Made by a program: the position numbers and the translations under genes. Shown here one piece after another: positions 10,640 to 22,439 of a stretch of 64,000 nt of DNA (its first letter is position 1; each line of letters starts with the position of its first letter). The stretch comes from Rhododendron vialii (lineage: Eukaryota; Streptophyta; Magnoliopsida; Ericales; Ericaceae). The notes under the pieces are model-generated. The model ran no database searches. It had not been told where the DNA came from and saw nothing but the letters and a program-made list of their open reading frames with translations. The DNA lies in the NCBI RefSeq assembly GCF_030253575.1, contig NC_080562.1:41765852-41829851 (forward strand), written 5' to 3'.

Positions 10640-10804
10640 TTAGTCACATAATTTTTCATTGTTGGCTTCTTATAGTATTAACAGTTGTTCTTCTATTCAG
10701 TTGGGTTGTATTCCGCCCAATTTTGATTCTATTTTGCGTAAAAATTGTAACTCGTGATCTGATTGTCTTTTTAATCAATGTGACATGTTCAAAAAAAAAA
10801 AAAA
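10640..10804 (+). mobile_element. Retroposon 3' end with poly(A)
   Basis: A T/G-rich non-coding stretch resembling LINE 3' UTRs ends in 14 consecutive A residues at about 10790-10803. No coding part remains. It lies just upstream of the MAP65 promoter. Confidence 0.35.
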
Positions 10805-10917
10805 GTTTTCAGTCACCATTTTGCGCTTTACCTCTCAATCTTTGTTCACGCAAATTTTTAATAGTTTGAATTTTTTAATCGACGGACGCTCGCGCTCCGC
10901 TCGCGAAGACTTGACGC

Positions 10918-10925
10918 CTATATAT
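10918..10925 (+). promoter_or_regulatory. TATA box of the MAP65 gene
   Basis: CTATATAT lies in an otherwise GC-richer stretch, about 30 bp upstream of the probable transcript start near 10950. A pyrimidine-rich leader follows and ends at the leader-intron donor at 11163. Confidence 0.5.
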
Positions 10926-11266
10926 CCGTATCGGCCCCACGGCTCTTCCATTTTATACTGTAGTTTGTTTATACCCACCGCCATCTGTACATTTTCTTAC
11001 TCCTTGTCCTTTGCTCTCTTCCACCGCCACTGACCACTGCCGTTTCAAAAGGAAAAAAGTCACTACCCCTTCGTTTCAAGCCAGCAGCCCACTGACTGAG
11101 ACGAATACTGCCTAGATCTGATTCCACAAACTTCGAAATCGCTAGCCCCAAGTACGATCTCGGTAAGCATTTCACTTCCACTCTGCTCTTTTGCTACCGT
11201 CTAATATGGATTACACATACGGAATTCGTTACAATTTTATCGGGGTTTAAATGGGTTCGATTTGAG

Positions 11267-12060
11267 ATCTGTGACTTTTGAACTTCACATTGCAGTTTGT
11301 TGTACGAAATGGAGGGTTAAAGATCATGGGTTGGTACACATTTGTGTGAGAAATGAGGGTTTTGGGGGTTTTCTTCTTTATTACTTGGTTGTTTTGAGTT
11401 ACAAACCCTATTGGCGAAGTGAATTGCTGGTAATTCTTACTTTGGAGTGATTAACAGTGCTTGTCCTGGAAATTTTGTGCTTCTTTGTTGTTGATGGAAG
11501 CGTGATTGTACTAAATTGAGGGTTTAAGGTTATGTAGTGGTACACATTGGTGTGAGAAAAAGGGTGTATTAGGGGTTTTCTTCTTTATTACTTGATTTTT
11601 TTGAAGATATATGCCCTTTTGGTGAAGTGAATTGCTGGTAATTATGACTTTGGAGTGATTAGCAGTGCTTGTCCTCGGGATTTTGTGCTTACTGTAAACT
11701 TTGCTGTTAATGGAAGTGTAATTTTTGCGTTTTCGATATTGCTTGGCGAATTAATTGGGCTTGGATGAAAGTGAGCGCTAGTTAAACCCTTAATGTGGTT
11801 GCACTAATGCCTTTTGAACTTCATATTGCAGTGGATCATCCTAAATGTATGTTTGTTTGTCTTGGATTGGTACATATTTTTTCGAGAATGAGGGTTTTGG
11901 GGTTTCTCTTTTTCATTACTTCATTTCTATTTTATCCATACACCCTCTTATTAGTGAATTGAACTCATAACTCTTACTTTGGCATTAGTAAGCATGCTTG
12001 GTCTGGTGATCTTGTTTAACGGTATATTTTTGTTTGGAAGCTAATTATGCATTCGATGCC
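11267..12060 (+). repeat. Three diverged tandem units in the MAP65 leader intron
   Basis: Landmarks recur three times. GGTACACATTTGTGTGAGAA is at 11331, with related versions at 11538 and 11868. TTCTTCTTTATTACTT-like blocks, and CTTGTCCTGGAAATTTTGTG-like blocks near 11461, 11670 and 11995, follow in the same order. TTTTGAACTTCACATTGCAG recurs at 11277 and 11813. Spacing is about 207 and 330 bp. Confidence 0.7.
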
Positions 12061-12399
12061 ATTGCTTGGTGAATTTTGGTGGGCTCGGACGCAAATGAGT
12101 GCAGGTTAATTTAAAGAGTGCACGGGGCTTTAGTGTGGTGACATTTGGTAGAAGTTGAAAGTTGTTATGAGGGAAATGCAATGGCCAATGGGTGACAGAC
12201 AAACAGAGCAATCACAAGAGTATTGCAGGGTTTGGAAAACCCAATGCAAATCCTTGTCTCATGAATCAGGTCAACCTAAGTAATAAATGGGGTTGGGCCT
12301 AGTGAGCCAAAAAACAATTTATAGACATGATCCATGTTGATTTCAAGAAAACCCAGAAAATAGGTTTTGCTTTTAGGCATGGAACTGTATAGTTCAAGA

Positions 12400-12524
12400 A
12401 ATGGTATCTGCGACGTCGCGTATTGGGCTAGCACTTCGGGATGATCCTGCTTGGGAATTAATGTGATAAGAGTCTGATTTATACCTTCTGAGAGTATCCC
12501 CTCCTCGAGAGCCACCTGCTCCAT
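12400..12524 (-). pseudogene. LINE reverse-transcriptase fragment in MAP65 leader intron
   Basis: The minus strand encodes EEGILSEGINQTLITLIPK followed by HPE, the conserved lead-in to the RT domain of plant non-LTR retrotransposons. Similarity stops after about 40 residues. It is a short antisense relic inserted in the intron. Confidence 0.65.
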
Positions 12525-12782
12525 GTGGGTGATGGATTCCCCTACCGTAGTTGAAAATGTTTAATTTATAATGCAATGAATTAGGGGTTTCTCTAGTAAG
12601 ATGGCAACATGCACATTAATGTTATAGCGTTCGCGGTTCGTGTAGCCAATCTCAATTGATTGGGACTTAAGGCTCGGTTTGTTTCTCTTTTTCTTTCTAT
12701 TGATTTTAAAATATCTTCTGATCCTATACGATTTCCTTTTGAATTGTTGTGTGGTGCAGAGTAGGTTCTAGAAATAGCGACA

Positions 12783-15700
12783 ATGGCGGCAGTGGATGCT
12801 CGAAATCCTCTTCTCGTAGACACTACTTGTGGTTCTCTTCTGCAGCAATTGCAGGCAATCTATTTGAAACTTTCTTCTTTCTGCATTCTGCCATGTTTTT
12901 TTGGGGTTTATCAGATATGGTACCTGTTCAGCCAAATCTTTGTTGGTTGTCGTAACTGAAAGTAACAAGCTGTGAATTCTATTACTCCTTAGTTAATACT
13001 CTAATCTGTGTATTAATGCAGCAAATCTGGGATGAGGTTGGTGAAAATGACGAGGAACGGGACAAGATGCTGCTTCAGTTAGAGCAGGAATGCTTGGATG
13101 TGTACAAGAGGAAGGTTGATCAGGCTGCTAAGTCTAGGGCACAACTTCTTCAGACCTTGGCAGATGCCAATGTTGAACTCTCCAGTCTTATATCAGCTCT
13201 TGGAGAGAGAAGTTTTGTTGGAATTGTTAGTAGCTAGCCTATCATTATCAATGCATATTGGTTTTTAATTGTAACTTTCAAGGAAGTTGGTATTGTCATG
13301 CAGAAAATAGGTATAGCTTTCTTAAGTATATTGCGGGAGTTAGGGAAATGGTTCTCATAGAAAACCTTGGTTTGATATGCAGCCTGATAAGTCTTCGGGA
13401 ACAATCAAGGAACAACTTGCAGCGGTTGCACCAACACTGGAACAACTGTGGAAGCAGAAAGAGGATAGGATAAAGAATTTTTTTGACGTACAATCGCAGA
13501 TACAAAAGATACGTGGAGAAATTGTGGGAACCAGTGGACAAGTAGGGAGTCCTGTAGTTGACGAGGCTGACCTATCCCTGAAGAAGTTGGATGAGTTTAA
13601 ATCTCAGCTCCAAGAACTGCAGAAGGAAAAGGCAAGTACATTTCTTCAATAAATGTCTTAACGATTTGACTAATTTTACCCATTTAGTTGACACCTGTTG
13701 GTTGTTTCTTTGATCTGGAAGAGTGATAGGCTGCACAAGGTCCTTGAATTTGTAAGTACTGTGCACGATCTCTGTTCTGTCCTTGGGGTGGACTTCTTCA
13801 ATACAGTTACTGAAGTTCATCCAAGCTTAAATGATTCAACTGGTGTGCAATCCAAAAGCATTAGCAATGACACGCTATCTAGGCTGGCTAAGACGGTCTT
13901 AGCACTAGAAGAAGATAAGAAGCGGAGGTTGCAGAAGGTAATTCCATCCCTGATACTTGTAAGAGGCATTCATGAAAAGTTTACCAGTTTGCCCTACATT
14001 TCTACCACGCGTAATTTACAGCCCTTGTGAAGCAAAGGTTTTAAATCTCGTGGCACGTATTAAAGGTACGAGAAGATGTCTCATTATCTATTACGATGAC
14101 AAAAGAACTTCTTATGTACGGTACAAATCTGCATTATGTAGATGTATGGCCTCTCCGAGTACCATTATGCTATTAAAGGATAGCAAGTCTCTTTTCCATA
14201 GTACGTATGGCCTGCGAAATTATTTTTCCTCTATCAGTAGACATGCTTTTGTTTCAATTGTAATATGTTCACGTGTTTATTGCTGTAAATCTCAGCACTA
14301 TGCTTGTGCCTTCTTTTTACATGTTATTTCCATGAGATATGTTATGTCCTTAAAAAAGGTTAAAACAAATATGGTGGATATAGTAGGATTTTTGTACCAT
14401 TTTGGTTGTATGGACATTACCTCTTTCTGCTGTATGTTCAAACAAGCTGAATTTTCTTGTAATTCATCTTCCCCAACAGCTTCAAGAATTAGCAACTCAG
14501 CTAATTGATCTTTGGAATCTGATGGATACCCCCCAAGAAGAGCGGAGTATGTTTGATCATGTTACCTGTAATGTATCTGCCTCAGTAGATGAAGTCACAG
14601 TACCTGGGGCTCTTGCTCTTGATTTGATTGAGCAGGTAATGAAAGTTCACTACCTGGCAGAAGTTTAGTTGAATATAGAATGCATGCTCTGCTTTTTTCT
14701 CAAATTGTTTTTATGTGAAGGCTGAGGTGGAAGTTGAAAGGCTTGATCAGCTAAAAGCTAGTAGGATGAAGGAAATTGCTTTCAAAAAGCAAGCAGAGCT
14801 TGAAGAGATTTATGCTCGTGCTCATGTTGAGATTGATTCAGAGGATGCCCGCGGCAAAATTATGGCTCTGATTGATTCTGGTGATGTTGAGCCTTCTGAG
14901 TTACTTGCTGACATGGATAACCAGATAGCAAAAGCAAAGGAAGAGGCTCTTAGCAGGAAGGATATCTTGGATAAGGTTGAGAAATGGATGTCAGCTTGTG
15001 AAGAAGAGAGCTGGCTTGAAGACTACAATCGGGTACTTCTGTTCTCTCTCTCTCTGTGGGTGGGTGGGTGTTTTTGTCTTGTTTTTGTTTTTGTTTTTGT
15101 TTTTGTTTTTTTTTTTTTTGGGGGGGGGGGGTTTGGGGGGGTTGCGCTGGTGGTATGTGAGCTTTCCTTACGGACTTTCCAATTCCAGATACTCCTTATA
15201 ATCCTTCTATGTTGTTCTTGAGCACACATCTAGTTTTCAAGGAATCAGACAGACGATTGAACAAATGAACTGAGAATTCAGATAAAGGATATACACATCT
15301 ACTTAATGTGATTAGTATTTCTCTACAGCATGAGTGCTGGATAAAGGAAGGAGTCTGAGGTAAAGGAGGGGGAAGGTTTTTATTATTACCAAGGCCCGTC
15401 TCTTTACCTCCTTTTGCAGGTGAACTAGAGAGGCCATTTCTATATCCTCCTATATCAGTTGGCTCAAATCTGTTGCAACTACAGTCAACCATGGTCCTCT
15501 CTGTATCTTCTTTCTGTTAACCGAAAAGTGAATGCTGTTAATGCCATTTTCTCTCTTGAAGTGCTCTGTAGACCTTATTGATCAGTCTTACCCAACAACC
15601 ATGTGAACTACCCCTGCACAAAATTCTTCTTCTTTGGGTTCTGTTTTCCAAATACACATAATTATAGTCACATTCACACTCGCAAATTGCCCTATGGACC

Positions 15701-17094
15701 TGTGAAGATTTCATCTCTTGGTTGGAAATGGATGGCTTTTGAAACTGCAAAATAATATTATGTTTTAGGCAGTGCATTATCCGCATTTTTTATGCTTGAA
15801 GGTCCTTTTTCTGATGCTACAATTTAATTACTTCATGTCTGATACTGTGGCTGTGAAACAGGATGACAACAGGTATAATGCTAGTAGAGGTGCACACTTA
15901 AACCTCAAGCGAGCTGAGAAGGCCCGTGTTTTAGTCAACAAAATTCCAGGTATCCAGAGAGTTAATATGCCATTGCTTATGGTAGTTGACATTTGTCAAG
16001 GATCAAATATATATGTGCTTTGTTCATATTTAAGTATTTACTTTTTGACATTACTTTCTTTTTCCCACTTACAGAGCTATCCTTGCTGTGGTTCTTGTTT
16101 TAGGGCTTCCCCCCCCCCCCCCCAACCCCTCCCCCGCATTGTTGACCCTTTATATTGTTGAAATCCTTGCCTTTAGACAGCAGAACTGTATCTACTTGGC
16201 TTACATGTCAAAAATGAACCGAAAAGCTGTGATTTTCTGAAACTTCTAATTACTCTTTCTGCATACAGTTTTGAGTCATCCCTTTCTAGATACAACCTTC
16301 TCTGTGTGTTACCTTTGAGTGCATGAATCTGGAACCCCAAGTATTTGGCCTTTCGTCATTTGCAGAAGCATTTGTAAACAACATGGATGCAGCTATTGCT
16401 TCTTGTTTTATGCAAAAAGTAACAAAGAACAATGGCTATTGATTGGCTTTTATGTAATGTAGCTCTTGTGGAAACGTTGGTTGCTAAAACCCGGGCATGG
16501 GAAGAAGATCGTGGCTTATCATTTGCTTACGATGGTGTTCCTCTACTTGCGATGCTGGATGAATATGCAATGCTCAGACATGACAGAGAAGAAGAGAAAC
16601 GGAGGATGAGGGTAAGTCCATTTTTGTTGAAACTGAAATAAGTAGATACATAAACATCCCGTTATCGATACCCAAGTGGCTTAGGTCACATTCCCTCAAT
16701 TAGTCAACTCAAGTTCTGGTCTCTGTCCCCCAAACCCAAAAAAGGTAAAAACTAATCATGGTTCACATCCTTGGACTTGCAGGACCAGAAGAAGTTCCAT
16801 GAACAGCTAAACACAGAACAAGAAGCAATCTTTGGTTCAAGGCCGAGCCCAAGCCCTGCTCGAGCAAGTCTCGGTACCAAAAAGGTGGTTGGTCCACGTG
16901 CAAATGGAGGTGCAAATGGAACTCCCAGAAGATTGTCTATGAATCCTCATCAAAATGGTTCGAGGTCCATAAACAGAGATGGGAAGAGGGACAGTAATAC
17001 CAGGCCTGTTGCTCCCGTCAACTACGTTGCCATATCGAAGGAGGATGCCGCCTCTCACATTTCTGCCGCCGAGACCGTCCCGGCTTCACCGTAG
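12783..17094 (+). CDS. MAP65-1: Microtubule-associated protein MAP65-1 type
   Basis: Nine coding exons: 12783-12854, 13022-13225, 13383-13631, 13722-13937, 14480-14635, 14721-15032, 15862-15949, 16463-16611 and 16783-17094. They sum to 1758 nt, 585 aa, close to the usual size of about 587. It belongs to the MAP65/PRC1/Ase1 family, dimeric proteins that cross-link antiparallel microtubules in cortical arrays and the phragmoplast. Recognisable blocks are [17 protein letters not shown] (residues 25-41), [27 protein letters not shown] and [10 protein letters not shown]. The conserved microtubule-binding segment [14 protein letters not shown] and [21 protein letters not shown] is near residues 412-460. 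The basic, Ser/Pro-rich tail ends VPASP, as in the MAP65-1 subclass, and is where kinase control acts in relatives. Introns 1 and 3 use GC donors (CAG/GCAATC, AAG/GCAAGT). Confidence 0.95.
15045..15140 (+). repeat. CT, GGGT, TTTTTG and poly-G tracts in MAP65 intron 6
   Basis: Consecutive simple tracts: CT repeats, GTGGGTGGGTGGGTG, five TTTTTG units, a run of T, then 11 G and later 7 G. The G-rich part could form a quadruplex on the coding strand. Such homopolymers are also frequent assembly-error sites. Confidence 0.8.
16108..16136 (+). repeat. Poly-C tract in MAP65 intron 7
   Basis: About 17 consecutive C residues, then AACCCCTCCCCC. This is the next intron after the one with the poly-G run, on the same strand, so the primary transcript carries a G tract and a complementary C tract about 1 kb apart. 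Confidence 0.8.
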
Positions 17095-17173
17095 TATAAT
17101 CGACTGCGATCTGTTTAGGTTGACATGCATGTGATATTTTGTTACCGTCATACTAGCTTTAGTTGCTGCAGTA

Positions 17174-17279
17174 GGGAAACTGGTTTGAACTGTGAGTAAT
17201 AGAGAGTAGAGTTGGACTTGGTGCTCGGGAAACTGGTTTGAAATGTGAGTAATAGAGAGTAGAGTTGGACTTGGTGCTC
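17174..17279 (+). repeat. 53-bp tandem duplication in the MAP65 3' UTR
   Basis: Two copies beginning GGGAAACTGGTTTGAA at 17174 and 17227 are nearly identical (one visible difference). They lie about 80 bp past the stop codon, probably within the 3' UTR. Confidence 0.85.
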
Positions 17280-18396
17280 GTATTATATTGCCTTTCAGAA
17301 GGTCTTTTTGCCGCTAGTATCGTCTTTCGTAGCATTTGGTTGAGATCTAAATTGTATAGCACCTTTTGATGTTGATCCACAAAAGAGGATCGACTTCTGT
17401 CAAAGGAACTTCTGGGGGGAGAGAGAGAGGGAGCAATTTGGCTGCCAAAAGCCATAGCATTCTTCATGCTAGATTACAGAACTAGTTTTGCCGTTCAATG
17501 TAGGGTGAAACCTAAGAAACGGGGAAAAAAGAAAAAGCAAGGCAAAAAAAGCACAAGAAATTCAAACTATAAAATGAGCTACTTGGTTTGGTTAGAAAAC
17601 ATTAATCACTCGTTTGGTGCTGAAATTATATTTTTGCTTAGACAGTGTCGAAAAGATATTAGAAAATAAAAGAGAGTACTAGAAAATGACAATGTTGGAT
17701 CAATTTGGTACTCCTATTTTGGCAAAATTTCGAATTGAGACTGTTGATCTCATTTGTAAATGCAAATCAAATGAATTAGATGATGTGGGAAAAATGACAT
17801 TGTTAGGTTTTGACATGAACAAATAGCAATAGGCGAACGTGGACTCTGTTCGGTTTGGATTTTGAGGGAGGTTTTTGAGATATTGAGTGGAGAGAGATAG
17901 ATAGAGAAAATTTATTGGAGACCGTGCTCAGAAGTTTTGAGACCCCAAAACAAATCGAGAGTGTTGATTTTTCGGGAGTAGGTTGACCAATTTATTTCTT
18001 GCTTTACGAGACAGATTATTTTTGCATAATACATCATATTTAATTCAAAAAAAAAAAACCCTTAGCGGAACTAAAATACTATAACCAAAAAAGAAAATAC
18101 TCCGTACTACTAAACAGGCATCAAAACTTCCCAAACCGAGGATCTCAAAAAACCCCAAAAAACAAGAAAACTTCCTAAAATTTGGTCAAATATCAAATCA
18201 GGTTGGATTTCTCTGTTCTTGAAAACAGAAAAGGAAACCTTACTGAGTAGTAAAAAAAAAAAAAAAAAAATCAAAAATGAGAAACGAAATCCTAACGACG
18301 TCGTGGTGGGCATTGACGTGAATAACCGGTGTCGTTAGAAGCTTCCTCGTCTTCATACAGGACCTCTCTCCTTCGCTGAATCGCTGTTCCGCTGTG

Positions 18397-18398
<2 letters not shown>
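17280..18398. other. Spacer between MAP65 and LIP5
   Basis: The first part is the MAP65 3' end. From about 17670 it is AT-rich with an A-run near 18050 and another near 18253. The LIP5 promoter must lie in the last few hundred bases. A CT microsatellite at 18399-18430 sits in the LIP5 leader, immediately before the start codon. No TATA box was fixed. Confidence 0.5.
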
Positions 18399-18431
<33 letters not shown>

Positions 18432-18436
18432 AAACG

Positions 18437-21400
18437 ATGGCGAACGAAACTGAGCCGGCGAAGCTTCTTCTACCGTACCTCCAAAGAGCCGATGAGTTGC
18501 AGAAACACGAACCCCTCGTCGCCTACTACTGTAACTCTCTCTCTCTCTTGAAAAATTCAAAACCTTCACCATTAAGCAACTGTAAACCCTAATTATGATA
18601 CGTCTCTACATTGCTTTTATGGTTCTTTGCTGTGATCGACGTCGTTTTAGTTTGATTGATCTCTATATTTCTCAGGTCGATTGTACGCGATGGAACGAGG
18701 GTTGAAGATTCCACAGGGCGAGCGTACTAAAACCACTAATTCCCTCCTTATTTCCCTCATGAAGCAACTTGAAAAGGTCCAAAAACCATTCCTTGTGTGA
18801 CGTTTGTGTATGGTTTTGGTTTCTTTTGTTTGGTGCCCTTCAAGTTGAAGAGTTCACAAAAATCATTCCTTTTGTGATGTTTGTCTATGATTTTGGTTTC
18901 TTTTGTTTGGTGCTCTTCAAGTTGAAGATTTTTTCGCGAATTTAGAACTGTATTTCTTTCCTTTTACCTCAGTTTTCTCATCAACCACAATCCCTAGTTT
19001 ATCATATTTTCAGATTAAAAATGAGAAACACTCAACTTAAAAAAATAGAAAACACCTATCAATGTAAGATTTTTCTAGAGCATCTCCGAGGGAGGTCGCA
19101 AAATTAAAACTAAATCATACTTGAAGATCTATGTCAGCTAAAAGCACTCTGAGGGGGATAGCAAACTTGCTACACCATTTTAGTGTAGCTCTCTCGCTTG
19201 TTGAGTTTGAAGAGTGAAAAATGACTTATCAAACTTACTAATTTATTTGGCAAAGTGGGTACTGTAATAAAAACTTAATAGTGTTTGAGGAATTGAAGAG
19301 TCTCTCGGGGTGCACTTGTTGCAAGTGGCTCTTCAACTTGCCATGTGTCACCAAAGCTATTTTGGTCTAGAATTTTACTACTTCCTATGTAGATGCTCTT
19401 AGGTCTATGACGGTTAAGATATTTGATTTGTTTGCGCTTAGCTAGGTATATTGTACTGCCCGTGTTGTTGTTATTGTTGTGGTGGTCTTTCCAAGTATCA
19501 GGGCTTTTGATGTGATCTGGGACAAACTGACTATTTGTTTTCGATTGCCTTTGGACACAAATATGATAACTCAACAAGACTCAATACATTTGCATAAGAT
19601 TATGAAGTCTATCTTTCATCCAGTCATCCTTTAATTGCTTGGTTATCTTAGACTACCTTGAACATTTATGTGTGGTTGAGTTATAGTCGTACGAGTGCAA
19701 TAAGTATTTGTATGCTAGGAAACAACAATGTTCATGCTTTCATGAGTTTTGTGTTAAGGGAGTTCAAACCTGCACTATAAATGGTTAATTTACATCATTA
19801 TGACTTTTCATCTTTTCCTGTGTTGAGGATTTGTACCTTTGCCTACGCCGTAGCAATGATGTAGCATGAATTTAAAGATCTTCCCTATTTATCTCTTTTG
19901 CAGGACAAGAAATCACTGCAATTGGGGCCTGATGACCACTTGCACCTTGAGGGATTCGCCTCAAATGTCTTTGCAAAGGCAGATAAGCAAGATCGAGCTG
20001 GTCGAGCAGATCTGTATGATAAGTTCCTTTTTTAAATTTTATTATGATTATCTGGGAAGTATTAACTCACAGATTGAGGATCTAGGTGTAACTTTAAAGA
20101 GTTTCTGAATTTTGGACAGCTATGTCTCAATTTGTGGCAAATTTTAAATCCTCATTTTGTTGATTGGGATGTCTTTATAGTCTGCTCCATGTTTCAACTG
20201 AATTTTCTGTCACTTATTGAAAAGGAAATTAGGTTCCTTTGTCGATCATGAGACAAATAATTTGACTAAAGGCACGTTGATGTATACTTTCTTCAAAGAA
20301 AAGTTTAGTTTCATGTTAATGTGTAGTTTCTTCGTTGCCTATGGACATGTCAAACTTTATGTGCCTTTATTAAATACCTTTAACTAGTATACAACTTCAG
20401 TGGAGTGTGTTTGTATTTCTATATTGTTGCCATTGCAAATAATCAAACAAGCCAAAACATTATACATGACAATGTTTAATGCTGTTATTTTGTGCCTCTA
20501 AAACCGTATCCGCAAATGGTGGCTTAATACTTCTAAAAGCTTATATTAATGCATCAAGATGTTTTTGAATTTTGGTGTCCTGGAAAATATATTGTGTTAT
20601 ACTAAGCCTTCATTGTTTAGGTTATCTTTCAGTGTCTTTGCTTTATATGAGTCTAATGTCTATTGAGAGAAGAATATCACTGATCTACTTTGAAACCAAC
20701 TCTTCCTTTTTGCATTATAATTGAACTGCGGAAATCTTAATTGTGGAGGAACTTTTTGGTGGTCATACCTGTACTTATGTGTGCATGACTAAATTTGTTG
20801 ACTGACCCGTTTTTGAGATCCAAGCTATCCATTTCACTCCATCAGGACGGTGATATTCGGTTATTATTTGGGAGCATTTATTTCTTGCCTTCTTCCAGGA
20901 ATACTGCAAAGACATTCTATGCAGCAAGCATCTTTTTCGAGATTCTTAACCAGTTTGGTGAACTTCAGCCTGACGTGAGTCTTTGTTCACGTTAACGATT
21001 TTCAAGTACAGTTAATTTGTTACCCAACCTTGGCAGAGTTGATTAGATATATTTCTATATGTAATGAGTTCACTTGGCCAGCTTGGGCCAGCATATGTGC
21101 TTATGATTTGTCTCTTTAACAGCTTGAGCAGAAACAGAAGTATGCAGTCTGGAAAGCCGCAGATATAAGGAAGGCTATGAAAGAAGGAAGGAAACCTGTA
21201 CCAGGACCCCCTGGTGGTGATAATGATCTGTCATTACTGTCCGGTACATCAAGTGGTGAATATGTAAGTAGAAAGATGTAGTTTTTGTCTAGTTAGAAGG
21301 ACAATATCAGATGGTTTTCTAGTTGGAAGTTGAAAGTTCCACCATTGTTCACCGGCCAACCCCCAAAATTGGAGGCGGTGGATTCATATATTCCTCTTTG

Positions 21401-22439
21401 TTAGTTTTTTTTTTTAATTCAACTCCATTTCGTAGGGACAGAATCAACAGATTGCCTTAAATAAGTTTGGAAAGTTTTTCCTAGAGAAATACAAACTTTC
21501 CCTTCAATAGGCACTTGCTGCATATGTGGTTCTTGCATGATTGAATTGCATTTTGGTGGGTAAAATTCTGAAATAAACAAAGCAATCATATATATGCATG
21601 AAGCTCTAGGTACTATATGAGTGTAACAGGACATTGTAATTGCTGTGAAGTGTGAACGCTATTTCTTAGGACTCTGATTGGGAAAGAGTCTACATGTATT
21701 CATTTTTTAAACGATTTACAAGTTCTCTTATTTTCAGGATCTTGAGCTAAGCAGAATCGATCCCACTTTCAAACCTGAATCAGAACCAGATCCTTCACCT
21801 CGGTTTTATGACGGAGTTAAACCGCATCACACTCCAGACATTCCACCATCACCATCACCATCACCGTCAAATAGTTCACCATCACCTTCTCCTTACCCTT
21901 CTTCAAATCATCCCACCCACGATTTCCATCCTCCGCCTCCAACCAACAACATATCCGAAAGTCCCAGTTATCCTCAGCCCTACCACCATCAATCCTATCC
22001 ACAAGACCCTCAACAGCATATTCCACAAAACTACCCATCTCAAGATATTCCGCCCGCTTACACATATCCCAATTTCCAATCTTACCCCAGTTTTACGGAG
22101 AGTAGCCTTCCAGCGGCCCCATCTCATTATCCTTCTTACTATCAGGGCTCTGATGCTACTTACTCTACTCCTTCCGCTCCAACCACCGCAAATTATGCTC
22201 CAACTCCTCAATATACCAATTCAACCAGCAGAAATGGAACTGTTCCAGAATCTAAACCAACTTCTACCCCGACATACCAATACGACAGCAATTATCAGCC
22301 GTCACCTGAGAAAATTGCTGAAGCACACAAGGCTGCAAGGTTTGCAGTTGGTGCTTTGGCGTTTGATGATGTCTCTGTGGCAGTGGATCACCTTATAAAA
22401 TCACTCGAACTACTGACAAATCCGTCCGCAGGTCAGTGA
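18437..22439 (+). CDS. LIP5: LIP5 / VTA1-like ESCRT cofactor
   Basis: Six exons: 18437-18530, 18676-18776, 19904-20013, 20899-20974, 21123-21263 and 21738-22439. They sum to 1224 nt, 407 aa. The N-terminal half (about residues 1-155) is the Vta1 tandem-MIT region: ETEPAKLLLPYLQRADEL, then GLKIPQGERTK, ASNVFAKADKQDRAGRADL and NTAKTFYAASIFFEILNQFG. A long linker rich in Pro, Ser, Tyr and Gln (about 185-360) follows. The C-terminal VSL helices (SPEKIAEAHKAARFAVGAL, then DVSVAVDHLIKSLELL) bind and stimulate the SKD1/VPS4 AAA-ATPase that recycles ESCRT-III on multivesicular bodies. In Arabidopsis LIP5 also supports stress and defence trafficking (family knowledge). The last codons PSAGQ-stop could instead be read as a splice donor (GCAG/GTCAGT), but the stop fits the family end. 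Confidence 0.92.
18781..18935 (+). repeat. 77-bp tandem duplication in LIP5 intron 2
   Basis: Two diverged copies, starting near 18781 and 18857, share CATTCCTT, TTTTGGTTTCTTTTGTTTGG and CTTCAAGTTGAAGA in order. They begin just past the exon 2 donor. Confidence 0.75.
19076..19401. mobile_element. MITE in LIP5 intron 2
   Basis: Inverted ends TAGAGCATCTCC (left) and GTAGATGCTCTTA (right) enclose about 325 bp with GAGTCTCTC and GGCTCTTCAA words. This GAGCATCTCC family is widespread in plants and recurs at 54988 in this window. Confidence 0.55.

Larger units (their letters stand above)
11163..12759 (+). other. MAP65 5'-leader intron (about 1.6 kb)
   Basis: The donor CG/GTAAGC is at 11162/11163 and the acceptor GTGCAG/AGTAGG at 12759/12760, 23 bp before the start codon. 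The intron holds three diverged tandem units and a LINE fragment, listed separately. Long leader introns next to the promoter often raise expression of plant cytoskeletal genes (family knowledge; not shown here). Confidence 0.65.

Noticed and set aside
13972-14508. 178-codon frame over MAP65 intron 4
   Set aside because: Covers the intron between exons 4 and 5; no domain, and the true exon 5 is in another frame.
21808-22398. 196-codon His- and Leu/Ile/Pro-rich open frame
   Set aside because: Out-of-frame reading of LIP5 exon 6. The correct frame gives the Pro/Ser linker and the conserved VSL helices.
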